Assembly: GCF_026212465.1 (NCBI RefSeq)
Contig: NC_080048.1
Location: 30,728,257-30,792,256 of the forward strand
Reading direction: 5' to 3'
DNA length: 64,000 nucleotides
From: Amaranthus tricolor
Taxonomy: Eukaryota > Streptophyta > Magnoliopsida > Caryophyllales > Amaranthaceae
How positions within the stretch are numbered: position 1 is the first letter of the stretch; every line of letters starts with the position of its first letter. The notes under the pieces are model-generated. The model saw nothing but the letters and a program-made list of their open reading frames with translations. It made no database searches and was not told the DNA's origin. Shown here piece after piece: positions 49,531-60,858 of the stretch. The translations under genes and the position numbers were made by a program.

Positions 49531-50123
49531 AAACAAGAATAGTTCCAAGTACAGTGGAAGTCTTTCCTTGAATTATAACCAGACCAGGTTTACCAGTATC
49601 TTGTAATTCAGTCGAACCAACAGAATTGAATGTTCCTAAGTAGCCAGTTATGAATCCCGTTTTTAGTCAATTTTCTGTGCATTCAGATTATAAAATTGAG
49701 CAAATAAGCAACATCAAACATCAGATTAGTACCTGGTTTTACAGATTGAGCCCAGAAGGCATGCTTTGAAAAATAAGAATAGATAATATTCTTCACTTCT
49801 TCTTGATGAGTATCGGCACAATGTGAAACAAATAAATTTAGACAATAAAACTCGTCATAAATTACCTTCTGGATGAGGTTTCGCTGTTCCTTGTGATGAT
49901 ATCTACCATCAAAATTCAGTGATGATGCTCTATTTGAAACAAGTAATTGACAATTTCTCCCATCGTTTGATGCATTCGTCTGAAATGAATGAGGATGTAA
50001 ACCAGATTGAGGAATGTTTTCTTTGTACACCGAATAATAATGCTGCTGATATTTATCAGAAAAACAAGAGAAAGCCCGCGAAATAGAGTTAGTTGGTACT
50101 GTGCTGTAAATTTGGACAAGCAT
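49531..50123 (-). pseudogene. Unrecognised spliced coding fragments
   Basis: A minus-strand frame (50123-49733) ending HQEEVKNIIYSYFSKHAFWA-QSVKPG meets a donor CCAG|GTACT. The next acceptor (TACTTAG|GAACATTC, 49635) continues in frame as GTFNSVGSTELQDTGKPGLV-IIQGKTSTVLGTIL to a GTAAGT donor at 49530. The agreement of frame and splice signals suggests real former exons. I do not recognise the family; GKPGLVIIQG loosely recalls RWD/DUF1115 proteins but this is weak. It may belong to the same ruined locus as the RPA-like pieces downstream. Confidence 0.35.
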
Positions 50124-50400
50124 CCTCGAGAAGGTGGATCATTCTGTCCATTCAGTAAGGGAAGCTGAGATCTAGTTAATCCTGTAATCGAGTTGTGCCG
50201 CTAATGGTCTATTTGAAACATGTAACAGATGATTTCTCATGTTGTTTGATGCATTTATTTGAAAGAACGAGGATGATAAGCAGGTTGAAAAATGTTCTCT
50301 TTATACCCCCGAAGTAGAGTTAGCTGGTCTACTGTGCTGAAAATTTGGATCTCTATAGGACAAGCATCCTCTAGTTCATCCTGTAATCGAGTTGTGCAGC
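49910..50400. repeat. Diverged tandem duplication of about 200-280 bp
   Basis: The text CTATTTGAAACAAGTAATTGA...GTTTGATGCATTCGTCTGAAATGAATGAGG...CTGTAATCGAGTTGTGC at 49925-50200 is repeated with changes at 50205-50400 (CTATTTGAAACATGTAACAGA...GTTTGATGCATTTATTTGAAAGAACGAGG...CTGTAATCGAGTTGTGC). Confidence 0.75.
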
Positions 50401-51342
50401 AACTTTAAGGTTCTGTTCATGGTTAGTTTGCGACTTCTGGGTCTGCATTGCTATTGTTTGTTACTTTGGATCCTTGATTCCAACATGATCTTTAGCATGT
50501 TCGTGGTTCTTCTCTTGGCATGAATGTTGTCCTTCCTTCATAAATGACCTGAACACTGAAACCACTAAATCTGATCATTTTCTTTGAATTATAATACAAG
50601 TATTGAGAAACATCCATATATAGTATACCTATGCCCTTTAACATCTTCCTTGACATCTTGACTTGAATCCGGACTTCCATATTTGATCAAGCAATAAAAC
50701 CTCTGTTGTGTTCTCGCTGTCGCTGGGATTCATCTTCCCATGTCTAGCATGGATAGACAATGTAAACAAGTATGGACACCAGCTCCTTCCCCCCATAAAA
50801 AACCCATCGCGATTCTGTTGAGTACAAATGCATTTTACCATACTCTATCTCAGGAACCAATTCTTCTATAGGAAAAGGAAAACATAAGTCTATTATTCCA
50901 CCAAATCTTTACCACAAACTTGATAAGTTGAAGTGATCAACGTAGAATATTAATCGTGAACAATCCAAACTATGATCTTAAACAATCGAAGTCATCTAAG
51001 ATAATCAGTGTACTCCAAATTAAAATTAATCCCGGATTTGTTGGATTCAATTGTTAGCAATAGTCCTCTTTCAACTACAAAACACCAATATTACCTGCAC
51101 ATATATGCCTCAAATTGTTAATAATGCACTGTTACATTTCAATAAAGGAATAACAAACTCCATTAACTCAATCATACAAGTAAATAAGCTTTACTTTAGA
51201 AGTAGTTATGAAAGCCACAAGAATTTGTCCTCCTTTGATAAAGGAAAACAAGCAATAAAGGAACAAAATTATTAACTCGTACACAGTAATTGTATTCTAG
51301 TACAATAAATATTTGGAAAGCCAAAAGTAAATATTTCTTGAA
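50401..51342. other. No supported gene
   Basis: Short minus-strand frames (50680-50492, 50841-50638) have no recognisable domain. The stretch ends at the GACCT target site of Copia C. Confidence 0.4.
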
Positions 51343-51347
51343 GACCT

Positions 51348-51530
51348 TGTGGGAAAGTATATATTTTCATATATTTAGGTTATTCTGTTTTCCCTTAATT
51401 AGTGTATAGAATGTTTAGTTTCCTAAATTAGTGGCTAGTATTCATGTATATGTTGGAGGATGATTTGCTCATTAATGCAATACAGAAAGTATTCCCAAAA
51501 CCCTAATCTTCCACGATTGTTAATTCTTCA
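51348..51530 (+). repeat. Left LTR of Copia C
   Basis: 183 bp, TGTGGGAAAG to TTCTTCA, followed directly by the primer-binding site. Confidence 0.95.
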
Positions 51531-51593
51531 TGGTATTAGAGCCTTAGGGTTTAGATCCGGGAAGAACTCATTATCTACCGTGTCTTACCTATA

Positions 51594-54500
51594 ATGGCTG
51601 AACCCACAAATGAACCCGCACAGAAACAAATAATCTCCATGGAACAAATGGAACAAATGTTCCAGATGTTTCAAAAACTCAACAAAACAACCAGCCAAAC
51701 AGAAAATCCAACCACGGTCCGAATCTCAAAAAAATTGACATACCATAATTACACAAATGGTGCAAATTAATGCACGTAGCAATTGGTGGTCGAGGGCGGC
51801 TCAGTCACATCACTGCCACACCTCCACCACCGACAGATCCTGAATTTGCTCAATGGGAACAAAGAGATATCATGGTCATAGTATGGATCATTGAAAGAAT
51901 AGACGCAGAAATTGTCAACCAATTCTTAGACTACACCACCGCTCAGAGTTTATGGCAGGAAATTGAAAATCTCTTAGACTGTGGTAGGGACGAACTCCAG
52001 ATCTTTGATCTGAGTTCAAAAGCAGCCACTTCAATACAGACCAATGACACTATTGAAGTTTACAACGGTAAACTCAATGTTTTATGGAAAGAAATTGATC
52101 GAAGAATGCCAAATCCGATGGTGTGCTCAAAGGACATCACAGAATTCAACAAATCATACAAAGGCAAAGAATCTACCAATTTCTCACTGGAATCAATGAT
52201 AATCTAGACAAGGAGAGACGGGACCTTCTCAATAATGATCCTCCGCCGACGGTGGAGGTGGCCTACGCCACCATAAGACGAGAATATCACGCCGGAAAAT
52301 GATGAACCGCATCTCATCACTGGGATCGAGTCCCCCAGAGATTGGATCGGGGTTGGCCATGCGAAACAAAAACCTTCATAGAAACCGAGATGAAGATGAC
52401 CGGAGAAAATCTGATGTACTCACTGTGGAGGCTCAAAGCATACTAAGGAGGGATGTTTTAAGCTTGTGGGAGACCCCGACTGGTGGAACGATTTACAGAA
52501 GAGGAAAGCCACCACCAAGCCGGACCAGTGGTAAGGTTCACCTAACTACTGCCGACCTACCATCATCATGTGATATATCAGGTGATGTGAAGGCCTGCAA
52601 GGGGGAAGAAGGAGAACAGTGACCGGAAACAAAACAGAAACAGTGACCGAAAACAAACCATAATAAAGAAGGGAGGAGAGAGAGACAGTCGCAACACATG
52701 GGAAGGGAAGTGAAAACTTTCCTAATCCACTTATTTATACTACTCCTAGCCGAACCCTAACTCACAAAAATCATACTACCTGAACCCACCTAAATCATCT
52801 TATACCCCAATCCCATATAAAACCGGGCGGGAATTTAGAAACAAAACCCTATTTGTTTTTAAATTTCGGCCCAAATAAAGAGCCCACTAATATTTCTGAC
52901 CCAAACCACAAAATACCCACAAGTCTTCTTAGCCACAAAACAAACTCCCAATGGATATTTGATTGCTGGGCAACGGACACAATGACCTTTGACCTTCGTG
53001 ATCTTCCGTCCACTCACTCCACCAACCGAACCCATATCCAGACAGCCAATGGGGCATGTGTACCAGTTGACCAAGCAGGGCTGATCGATATTTCACCCTC
53101 TCTTCATGTTAAAAATTGCTTGTTAATTCCTAGCTTGTCTCATAAATTATTGTCTGTAAACTAAAGAAATGAATTGTATGTGCTCCTAACTTCTAATAGT
53201 TGTATTGTGCAGGATGCTCAGACAGGGACGATTGTTGGGCGTGGCACTGAATGAGATGGACTATACTATGTTGATGAGGTGATTTAAAATAGTAGTGCAA
53301 GGCTTGCTCACGGATCTCCTACTCACCGATTCTGGACTTGGCATTGTTGTTTAGGTCACCCGTCTCTAGGTTATCTACAACGACTTTTTCCTTCACTTCA
53401 TGATTGTACTATGCCCCTAGATTGTGAAACTTGTAAACTGGCTAAGAGCAATAAACATTCTTATTTTTCTAGTAACACTCGAGTAAATAAACCGTTTGAT
53501 TTAGTGCATTCTGATGTATGGGGTCCGGCTCCCAATATTAACTCTCATGGTTTTGCATACTTTGTGTTATTTGTTGATGATTGTACTCGTTTGTGATGGG
53601 TTTATTTCTTGAAACAAAAATCAAATGTGTTTTATGTTTTTTTTAAATTTTACAATATGATTCTCACCCAATTTCATGCCAAACCTAAAGTTCTTCGATC
53701 TGATAATGGTGGTGAATATGTTTCTCTTGCTATGAAACAATTTTTTCTTGAACATGATTTAGTTCATCAAACATCTTGTCCTAACATTTCCCAACAAAAT
53801 GGGGTTGCTGAAAGGAAAAACCGTACCCTCCTTGAGATATCACGGGCTCTTATGTTTGAAGCTCGTATGCCTGTTCGTTTTTGGCCCAAGGCCATTACTA
53901 CTGCCACCTACCTAACCAACCATTTTCCTACTAAATCCCTTCATTTCCAAATTCCTCTTGCTACCCTAAATACCTTCACCACCACTCCCTCATCTCATTC
54001 TTTATCTCCTCGCATATTTGGGAGTATAGTGTGTGTTCACCTCCCATCCAAGGTAAGAACCAAATTCGAACCTAGGGCAGTCAAGTGTGTGTTTCTTGTG
54101 TATGGCGTTTCTTGTGTTGATGTTCCTAGGAGATATGAATTGCCTACCCGGAGCACAAGAGGAGTGCCCCCTAGAAGATATGACCCAGAAGAGACAATGA
54201 ACAGTTATCACAAACAGTTATCCCATTAGTAGAAGAGAAAATGAACAGCTATCACAAACAGTTATTTCCTTTAACACTGCTCTCTATTCCAGTTTTATTC
54301 CGAAAACCACTGAAGAACCTCTCCGCGATCAAGCCATGAATGAGGAGATCACAGCCCTCCAGAAAAATAAGACATGAGAAAGGTGTACGTTACCGTACGG
54401 CAAGAAAATTTTTGGGTGTAAGTGGGTGTTCTCAGTTAAGTATCATGCTGATGGGACCATCGAGAGATATAAAGCACGACTTGCCGCAAAAGGGTATACT

Positions 54501-55817
54501 CAGACATATGGGATAGATTACTCGGAAACATTCTCTCCTGTGGCCAAAATCAACACTATTCGGATTATCTTCTCTATAGCAGCAAACAAAGATTGGCCTC
54601 TACATCAGTTTGATGTGAAGAATGCCTTTTTACATGGGGAAATCGAATCAGAGGTTTATATGAAGCCACCACCAGGATTTTCAGATGAATATAACCTAGG
54701 TGAAGGGTGTAAACTCAAGAAAGCAATGTATGGTTTGAAACAGTCTCCAAGGGCATGGTTTGGAAGATTTACTACAGCTATGAAGAGATTCAGATACAGA
54801 CAAAGTAACTCAGATCATACCCTGTTCCTCAAGAAGAAAGGAGACCAAATCACATGCCTATTATTTATGTTGATGATATGGTTAATACTGGGAACAATGC
54901 TAAGGAGATCGATAAGCTCAAGAGACAATTATTCCAAGAATTTGAGATGAAAGACTTGGGAAAACTGAAATACTTTCTTAGACTAGAGGCTTTAAGATCA
55001 AAAAAAAGGGATATTTATCAATCAAAGGAAAGATATCTGGATCTCTTGGCAAAAGTAGTAATGATGGATTATAAACCAGCAGATTCTCCTATGGTAACTA
55101 ATCATGGTCTCCAAATTATTGAAGGGGCAGAGAAGGCAAATCAGGAACGTTATAGAAGAATTGTGGTAAAGCTGATCTATTGATCACACACAAGACCAGA
55201 TATTGCTTATGCTGTAGGAGTTGTGAGTAAATTCATGCATCGACCCCAAGTGGAACACATAACGGCAGTCTTAAGGATCTTGAGATACTTGAAGGGAACA
55301 AGTAGGAAAGGAATCTTGTATACAAGGAATGAAAACCTTGTTCTTGTTGGTTACACAGATGCAGACTTGGCTGGTGATCGATGACAGAAAATCTACTTCA
55401 GGATACTTCACCCTTGTAGGGGGAAATCTAGTTACTTGGAAAAGTAAGAAGCAGAAGGTAGTCGCCTTATCAAGTGTTCAAGCTGAGTTTAGAGGAATAG
55501 CAAAGGGGGTCACGGAAATTCTATGGATTAGAAAGGTCTTGAGCGAGCTAAATTGTCATCAGACACAGGCAAGTCCTCTATACTGTGATAATAAAGCAGC
55601 AATCAGCATCTCCGAGAATCCAGTTCAGCATGATCGAACGAAACACATAGAAATCGACAGACACTTCATCAAAGAGAAGCTGGAGAACAAGATCATCAGT
55701 CTTCCCTTTGTTAGATCAAAGGATCAACTAGCCAATATTCTCACGAAAGTTGTAGCATCAAAAGTCTTTAATAATACTTTATGCAAGTTAGGCGTCGGTG
55801 ATCCCACGACCTAACTT
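51594..55817 (+). pseudogene. Copia C gag-pol, broken by stops and frameshifts
   Basis: gag opens at ATG 51594 (MAEPTNEPAQKQ) and shifts frame near 51750. The UBN2-type capsid region (WEQRDIMVIVWIIERIDAE...LWQEIENL) is at 51860-52200. The protease site reads DCWATDTM (about 52965) where the family has D-S/T-G-A. Integrase has the C-x-x-C of the HHCC finger (CETCKLAKSNKH), and the catalytic HSDVW, RSDNGGEY and ERKNR are present, but TGA cuts it at 53597. A short duplication lies at 54190-54270. RT has [23 protein letters not shown] and YGLKQSPRAW, and shifts frame just before IYVDDMV (about 54860). RNase H (VQAEFRGIAKG, CDNKAAISISENP, TKHIEIDRHFI) ends at 55817. Not functional. Confidence 0.92.
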
Positions 55818-55826
55818 GAGGGGGAG

Positions 55827-56009
55827 TGTGGGAAAGTATATATTTTCATATATTTAGGTTATTCTGTTTTCCCTTAATTAGTGTATAGAATATTTAGTTT
55901 CCTAAATTAGTGGCTAGTATTCATGTATATATTGGAGGATGATTTGCTCATTAATGCAATACATAAAGTATTCCCAAAACCCTAATCTTCCGCGATTGTT
56001 AATTCTTCA
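55827..56009 (+). repeat. Right LTR of Copia C
   Basis: 183 bp copy of the left LTR, followed by GACCT. Confidence 0.95.
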
Positions 56010-56014
56010 GACCT

Positions 56015-57237
56015 CAGTTCGACTGATTCAAGAGTTAAGCCATCAATGTGTTGTAGCTAGTCTAATCCATTGTAAAAGGTGAAATAGCAATAGAAGATCA
56101 TGTGCAAATAGCAAAGTATTCTATTGGTCTTCAAGTCTTAGCTCTTTGTAACCCAGAAACATCTTTGATGCTGCTTATAATACGTAAGATTATTTCTTTA
56201 TGTTCTCTGAGTGGGGTTAGAAGCTGCTGTAAGTCGGAGTAGTATATCAATTTCACATTACCACCACCTTGGATCCCCAACAATCCTGCATGAAATAATG
56301 GGTAGGAATTACCTTGCACACGCAAAGAGCAAAGATGTAAGTGAGTAGATAGCTAAACTGAAAGTTGTTGACAATAATATATAGAACCTTGTTCTCACTT
56401 TGCTTATTATTAATGGTAGAAGCTTTAAGTGCAACCCATATTCCCATCTTCGCAAGAAATCGGTACAACAGGTTGGAGATGGCAAGAAAAGTAAGTATAA
56501 CAGTAAAACGTTTAGTGACCACAAATTAAGGAGGGGAAAGAAATCAAGAGAAGCATGGTTGATTTAGATGAAGAGAGCTCAGCTGAGTAGTTGAAGATGT
56601 GGTGATATGGAGTAGTTGATAGAAGAGATTTCAGCGGATATTGGCGTGGAAGCATCTGCGGGAAATCGCCATTGACGTGTCGAGCATGGGAAGATGATTG
56701 TTCATTAGATCAATTTTTGAATAGTAGAAATTGATGTCGCTTTTTATTGTTAATTAATAGAATAGATAGATTTAGGTTTCTTTTCTTCAAGTTTTCTTTA
56801 CATTTTGTAATTCAAATTTTTGGGTTTTTATCTTCAAGATTTGTTTTTGTTTATGTTTAAGAATTTGGGTTTATTAATTTTTCAAGCTTTAGATTTCTTT
56901 CTTATTGTTATTCTACGAATGCACTTGGTAATTTCTGTCTCTCTTTCTCAATTTAAATGTTTATGCTATTGAATATGTTTAATCTATTTACAATCATGAT
57001 TTCCATTAGTTAGTAGTCTTGTATGCTAGGACATTGGCTATAAACCGTAATATGTATATGATTAGATGAGAATTGCATGTTATAATGTTGAATTGGTTTG
57101 ATTAAATTGTTAAAATTGGTCATTCAAGTTAAAGTCTTTTAATTTCTCTAAAAACCGAAATCACGAAAGTTGAGGGATGAGAATATTATTATTCTTGAAT
57201 AAAAATGCAAGTTAATGTTTCTTCTTAATCGAAATAC
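56015..57237. other. Locus flanking Copia C; weak minus-strand exon-like frames
   Basis: On the minus strand at 56325-56131 a frame reads GNVKLIYYSDLQQLLTPLRE and HKEIILRIISSIKDVSG before a stop. Upstream 56522-56253 is another frame with hydrophobic stretches. They have plausible splice signals but no recognisable domain. From 56720 to 57237 the DNA is AT-rich with nothing seen. Removing Copia C joins this to 51342, so these could be the 5' part of a gene ruined by the insertion. Confidence 0.3.
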
Positions 57238-57368
57238 CACTAGTGGAAAAAACTTCATTTGCTGCGGTTTTTTGGCCATTATTTGCTGCGGTTTTGGCCC
57301 CAAGCAATAGTGATAGCAGCAAATAGCCAATTTTAAATGCTGCGGTTAAAAACCGCGGCAAAAAATGC

Positions 57369-57539
57369 ATTATTTGCTGCGGTCATGGGCAAAACCGCAG
57401 CAAATAACAGGGCATTATTTGCTGCGGTCAGGGCAGAACCGCAGCAAATAACAGGGCATTATTTGCTGCGGTCAGTGCAAAACCGCAGCAAATAACAGGG
57501 CATTATTTGCTGCGGTCAGGGCAAAACCGCAGCAAATAC
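57369..57539. repeat. Tandem array of four hairpin units in CACTA 2
   Basis: Four units of about 44 bp each read ATTATTTGCTGCGGTC, a short loop, then ACCGCAGCAAATAACAGGGC. Each unit is an inverted repeat with a stem of about 13 bp. Confidence 0.9.
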
Positions 57540-57755
57540 TTCAATTTTTTTTTTTCATTTTCCGTTTTATCCTTATAATAATGCAATAATAATACAATGT
57601 AATAACAGTGATTAATCCAATGATAATCACAAATAATCAACATTAATCTCTTTGTAATAATAAACTCTCGCTCGTATATATAATATAATATTATGTACGT
57701 ACATATATATATATACATTAAAGTATAAAAAATAATCTATACTAATTACAATTTA

Positions 57756-58040
57756 TCAAGGACAAATATTAGCAAGATACACGGCAATCTTGTCTTTTAA
57801 TTCGCGCATCTCTTCACTTCTCAAAGGGCGTGTTTCCCTCGGAATGTCGTTTAAAACCTATATATAATATTAAAATAAAAGATTAATATAGAAACATTAG
57901 ATTTTACCAATAATATATTTAATTAAGAACGTAACAAATACTTACGGCATCTATATTTTCGACTCCAAAGTCCTTCACGGAATTTATAATATCGTCCGTA
58001 AACTTCAGCGCGTAGTAGCCGCAGTCAACGGAAGAAACTG
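57756..58040 (-). pseudogene. Last two exons of a Ulp1-type cysteine protease (CACTA 2)
   Basis: The exon at about 58040-57946 reads VDCGYYALKFTDDIINSV-KDFGVENIDA with the canonical C48 catalytic-cysteine box DCGYY and a GTAAGT donor. The last exon, 57857-57756, is open for 33 codons and stops (VLNDIPRETRPLRSEEMREL and KDKIAVYLAN). These match the equivalent exons of CACTA 1 but are better preserved. The N-terminal protease part with catalytic His and Asp is absent, so no activity is expected. Confidence 0.82.
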
Positions 58041-58228
58041 ATCTAATACATTTATCTAGCAACCGCCGTTACCGTAATTCCGTATCCGTTATCGCACCGC
58101 GGCCGTTACTGTATTTTTGCACCAAGTAGTCTCTCTCTCTCTCTCTCCCTCTCTCCCTCTCTCTTTCTCACACAGCCACAAAGATATACACTGCCAAAGA
58201 CATTTAAAGTAAAACTGATCTAATACAT
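58035..58228. repeat. 17-bp direct repeat at the edge of the captured DNA
   Basis: AAACTGATCTAATACAT occurs at 58035-58051, right where the Ulp1 homology ends, and again at 58212-58228. Between lie a GC-rich stretch (CGTTATCGCACCGCGGCCGTT) and a CT microsatellite. Confidence 0.85.
58131..58170. repeat. CT microsatellite
   Basis: (TC)n with a few CCC interruptions, inside CACTA 2. Confidence 0.95.
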
Positions 58229-58560
58229 GATGCCATTGCATAAATTTCAACATTATTTAATATTATACAAAACATTTAATGTAAAAACATACACTTAAAA
58301 GTTTCAATATTGAGGCTAAATTTGAGCGTGAAGAATCATAACAGCACTAGTTGCACGTTGTTCTTACTTCCATAATCAATCCACACGCTCCAAATTCTTA
58401 CAGTACCAATCACGTCATTAACACCAATGTTTTGCATATAGTTTACTATCTTAAGCAGAGCGTTTTTTAATTTCTTTTTCTGGGTACTACTCTAGCCGAG
58501 CGATATGCTGATATACTAATTACAGAAAAGTTATGCTTTCAGGTGTACTGGTTCCCAGAA

Positions 58561-58704
58561 TCATAGCCTTCTTAGGCACTCTGGTTTGCCAAAGCAATAC
58601 CGGTCATAGCCTCCAAGGTCAAAATTCATGTAAACCTCCTCTCCAGAAACATTCCCATTGCAGTTCCTTTTTGCCCATTTTTGTTTAGCATTCCAACTAC
58701 CAAG
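58561..58704 (-). pseudogene. Exon-like fragment of an unrecognised host gene in CACTA 2
   Basis: After an acceptor (GTAGCAAAAG|CTTGG) the minus strand is open for 47 codons, LGSWNAKQKWAKRNCNGNV then SGEEVYMNFDLGGYDRYCFG and KPECLRRL, to a TGA. Codon usage and a stop at the end look like a true final exon. It is rich in Trp, Tyr and Cys, and I do not recognise the family. It does not match the end of the JmjC protein whose exon lies upstream, so it may come from a second captured gene. Confidence 0.4.
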
Positions 58705-59371
58705 CTTTTGCTACAACAACCCCATAATATATCAACCGTCTCATATACTCTAAACACAAATATCAATCAACAATTCATTCTTGGCATAACTGATGCTAAT
58801 CTAGCATACCAAAACCGTAGAAATGCATGTGTTATGTACCCATCCTAAATAATGTACCACCATCTTTCAAGTGCCCAAACGAGATCAAAGGAATTAGACA
58901 CCAGCCTAACTGCCTAAAAGATCTTTCCAAAATGGATAACAGAGAACAATAAAGCACTCGTGCCAATAACCCCTTCCCCAAAAAGTAGCCTGTGGAATTT
59001 TAAAAAAAAACTCCCTTTCCGAGTGATTTCATTAGTTAAGTCTGACACTTGGACATGTACACGTGTGGGATATGAGTTCCGAGTCCAAGTAACATACGAT
59101 ATTTATACAGCCAATAACCCAAATTACTGTCGCCGGAAACCTTCCTACATGTGCAGTACGAAAACTCTTCCTTTAAATCACAACCACAATCCAGAAACAA
59201 AGACCTCTCTGCGTGGAAAACAAGAGACCCTCGGTGGTCATTGGGCGATCATTAGAGAAAACTAGTTCAAACTGTTTATATACATGCTTTCACAAGACAA
59301 GTTGTAAATAAAAATTTTGACATTCTAAAGGAAGAAACACGATGACATGAATGAGCATAAGAGGGACTTAC

Positions 59372-59491
59372 AAGTATAACATCTCTCCAGCCTTAACCGT
59401 ACACGCAAATGGCTTTGGCCCATTGAAATACAAAGGATATTCTTTGTGTTCCTTCTCCGCAGTCAACGGCAAAGCAGCAGACAACCCAAAC
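59372..59491 (-). pseudogene. Captured exon of a JMJ32/JMJD7-type JmjC-domain protein
   Basis: The minus strand reads LSAALPLTAEKEHKEYPLYF then NGPKPFACTVKAGEMLY and ends at a consensus donor (ATACTT|GTAAG). FPLYFxGPKPFxCTVKAGExLYLPSxWFHHV is a signature of plant JMJ32 and animal JMJD7 (cupin-8/JmjC oxygenases). In these proteins an intron at LYL is plausible. The rest of the gene (iron-binding HxD upstream, WFHHV downstream) was not found in the element, so it is a single-exon fragment. There are no stops within it. Confidence 0.75.
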
Positions 59492-60207
59492 CTTAGCTAG
59501 ACTCCAATCAATATATTTGCAACGGAACACTAAGATTTAAAGCTAAAACTACTAACAATTCTCTCAAACCTAAACAAAACCAACACTTACCACCTACTCT
59601 AAAACCAACTACTCAACCTAATAAAGGGCACAACAACAGAAATATGTAGCTGCAATCAAAATAGTAGGAGCTATGCCCAAAAACAAACACCAACAGCAAA
59701 ACACTACAACACCAAACAACAGAATTTATTTAGCTTAAAGTCAATCGAAACCTTCGTGGATCTAGTAGTATCTTTACTGGACATGACAGTAACCTTAGTC
59801 AATCTCGTTTGGAACTGAATCAGTTTGCACATTCGGCTTGGCATTCTCTGGTTCAAATCCTGTAATGCGCAGCCATAAATTGAATACGTCCAGCAACAAT
59901 ACAATTCAACAATCGAAATTATTTATCTACGAAGAAAATCTTAATTCACGATTTCATCTCACCTTTGATGGAAGAATTCGATAATGACTTGGAACTTTTC
60001 TAGGGTATTTTGGCAACAAATTGGGGCACAGCGGATAACCACAAAGGTTCGCAATCGAACGTTCAGTAACTAATATCAATCACTAAAACCCAAAATTTCA
60101 GTAAAATTAGGTTGAAATTTACGCTTTACAAAAGAATTGAATAGATAAAACAATTACCATAATTTGCAGGAAGAATTGGGCGTCTATTTCAAAGGAAGAA
60201 CAAGAAG

Positions 60208-60423
60208 TTGATTGTTTGCTTCAAATTCACGCCCCAGCAATCAAAGGGAACCCAACTACCCCTTATTTCTTCGAAAATCGAAGGCAAGAAGGAATATTGT
60301 TATTGTGTTGTTCAGAGAATCGAGGTGAAGAAGGCGGCCATGGCTGCTGCACTTGATTTGAGTTTCTTGAAGAAGTTTGATAATGTTCGATGTTTTTTCA
60401 ATGAAGAAGATGATGAAGTTTGA
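60208..60423 (+). other. Short open frame in CACTA 2, coding status doubtful
   Basis: A plus-strand frame ends in MAAALDLSFLKKFDNVRC and an acidic FFNEEDDEV tail. It has no recognised domain and overlaps a Ser/His-rich frame on the other strand. It may be part of the element's 5' untranslated region or captured DNA. Confidence 0.25.
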
Positions 60424-60539
60424 TGAAGTTTGATGAAGATGAAGTTTGAAGAAGCACTGCTGTTCGCGTGCGTGTGTTTGTTTGTGGTAATGAAAGAGAA
60501 GCTTAAGGGTTTTATTTTATGAAAATGCCATTTTAATAT

Positions 60540-60855
60540 GCTATTTGCTGCGGTCAAAGAGATAAACCGCAGCAATTAATGCTGCTGACATAATTTTCAA
60601 GTGCTTTAAACGTATTTGCTGCGGGCCCCAAATTAACCGCAGCAATTAAGGTAATTGAGTAACGGTTATTTGCTGCGGTCACAAGCTTAACCGCAGCAAT
60701 TAAGCTTGCAATTGATTATTTGCTGCGGTTATGTTCAAAAACCGCAGCAATTGTTTGGCTTTTTTTTTTTTCTTATTCTTTTTCCTATTTATTGCTGCGT
60801 ATATACAATAACCGCAGCAAATAATAAGCAGCAAATACGTTTTTTTCCACTAGTG
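60540..60855. repeat. Subterminal repeats and terminus of CACTA 2 (5' side)
   Basis: About five facing pairs of TTTGCTGCGG(T/G) and ACCGCAGCAA lead to GTTTTTTTCCACTAGTG at the edge. Confidence 0.88.
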
Positions 60856-60858
60856 TAC

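Larger units (their letters stand above)
51348..56009 (+). mobile_element. Copia LTR retrotransposon C
   Basis: LTRs of 183 bp each (51348-51530 and 55827-56009) start TGTGGGAAAG and end AATTCTTCA, with four differences by eye. GACCT flanks both sides (51343-51347 and 56010-56014). The primer site TGGTATTAGAGCC follows the left LTR and CTTGAGGGGGAG precedes the right LTR. The interior encodes a full-order but broken gag-pol. Confidence 0.95.
57238..60855 (-). mobile_element. Complete-ended non-autonomous CACTA element 2 carrying host-like exons
   Basis: Both ends are CACTAGTGGAAAAAA(A)C in inverted orientation, flanked by TAC on each side (57235-57237 and 60856-60858), the 3-bp duplication expected for CACTA. 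Subterminal ATTTGCTGCGGT repeats fill 57255-57540 and 60540-60840. On the minus strand only the last two Ulp1 exons of the element's own coding remain, next to the 57238 end. The middle (58050-60530) has no transposase and contains exon-like pieces of host genes. This is the pattern of gene capture (transduplication). It would need the transposase of a relative such as an intact copy of CACTA 1. Confidence 0.92.

Noticed and set aside
46650..51342. Complete Helitron
   Set aside because: RPA-like sequence suggested it, but no Rep/helicase coding and no recognisable CTRR hairpin end was found.
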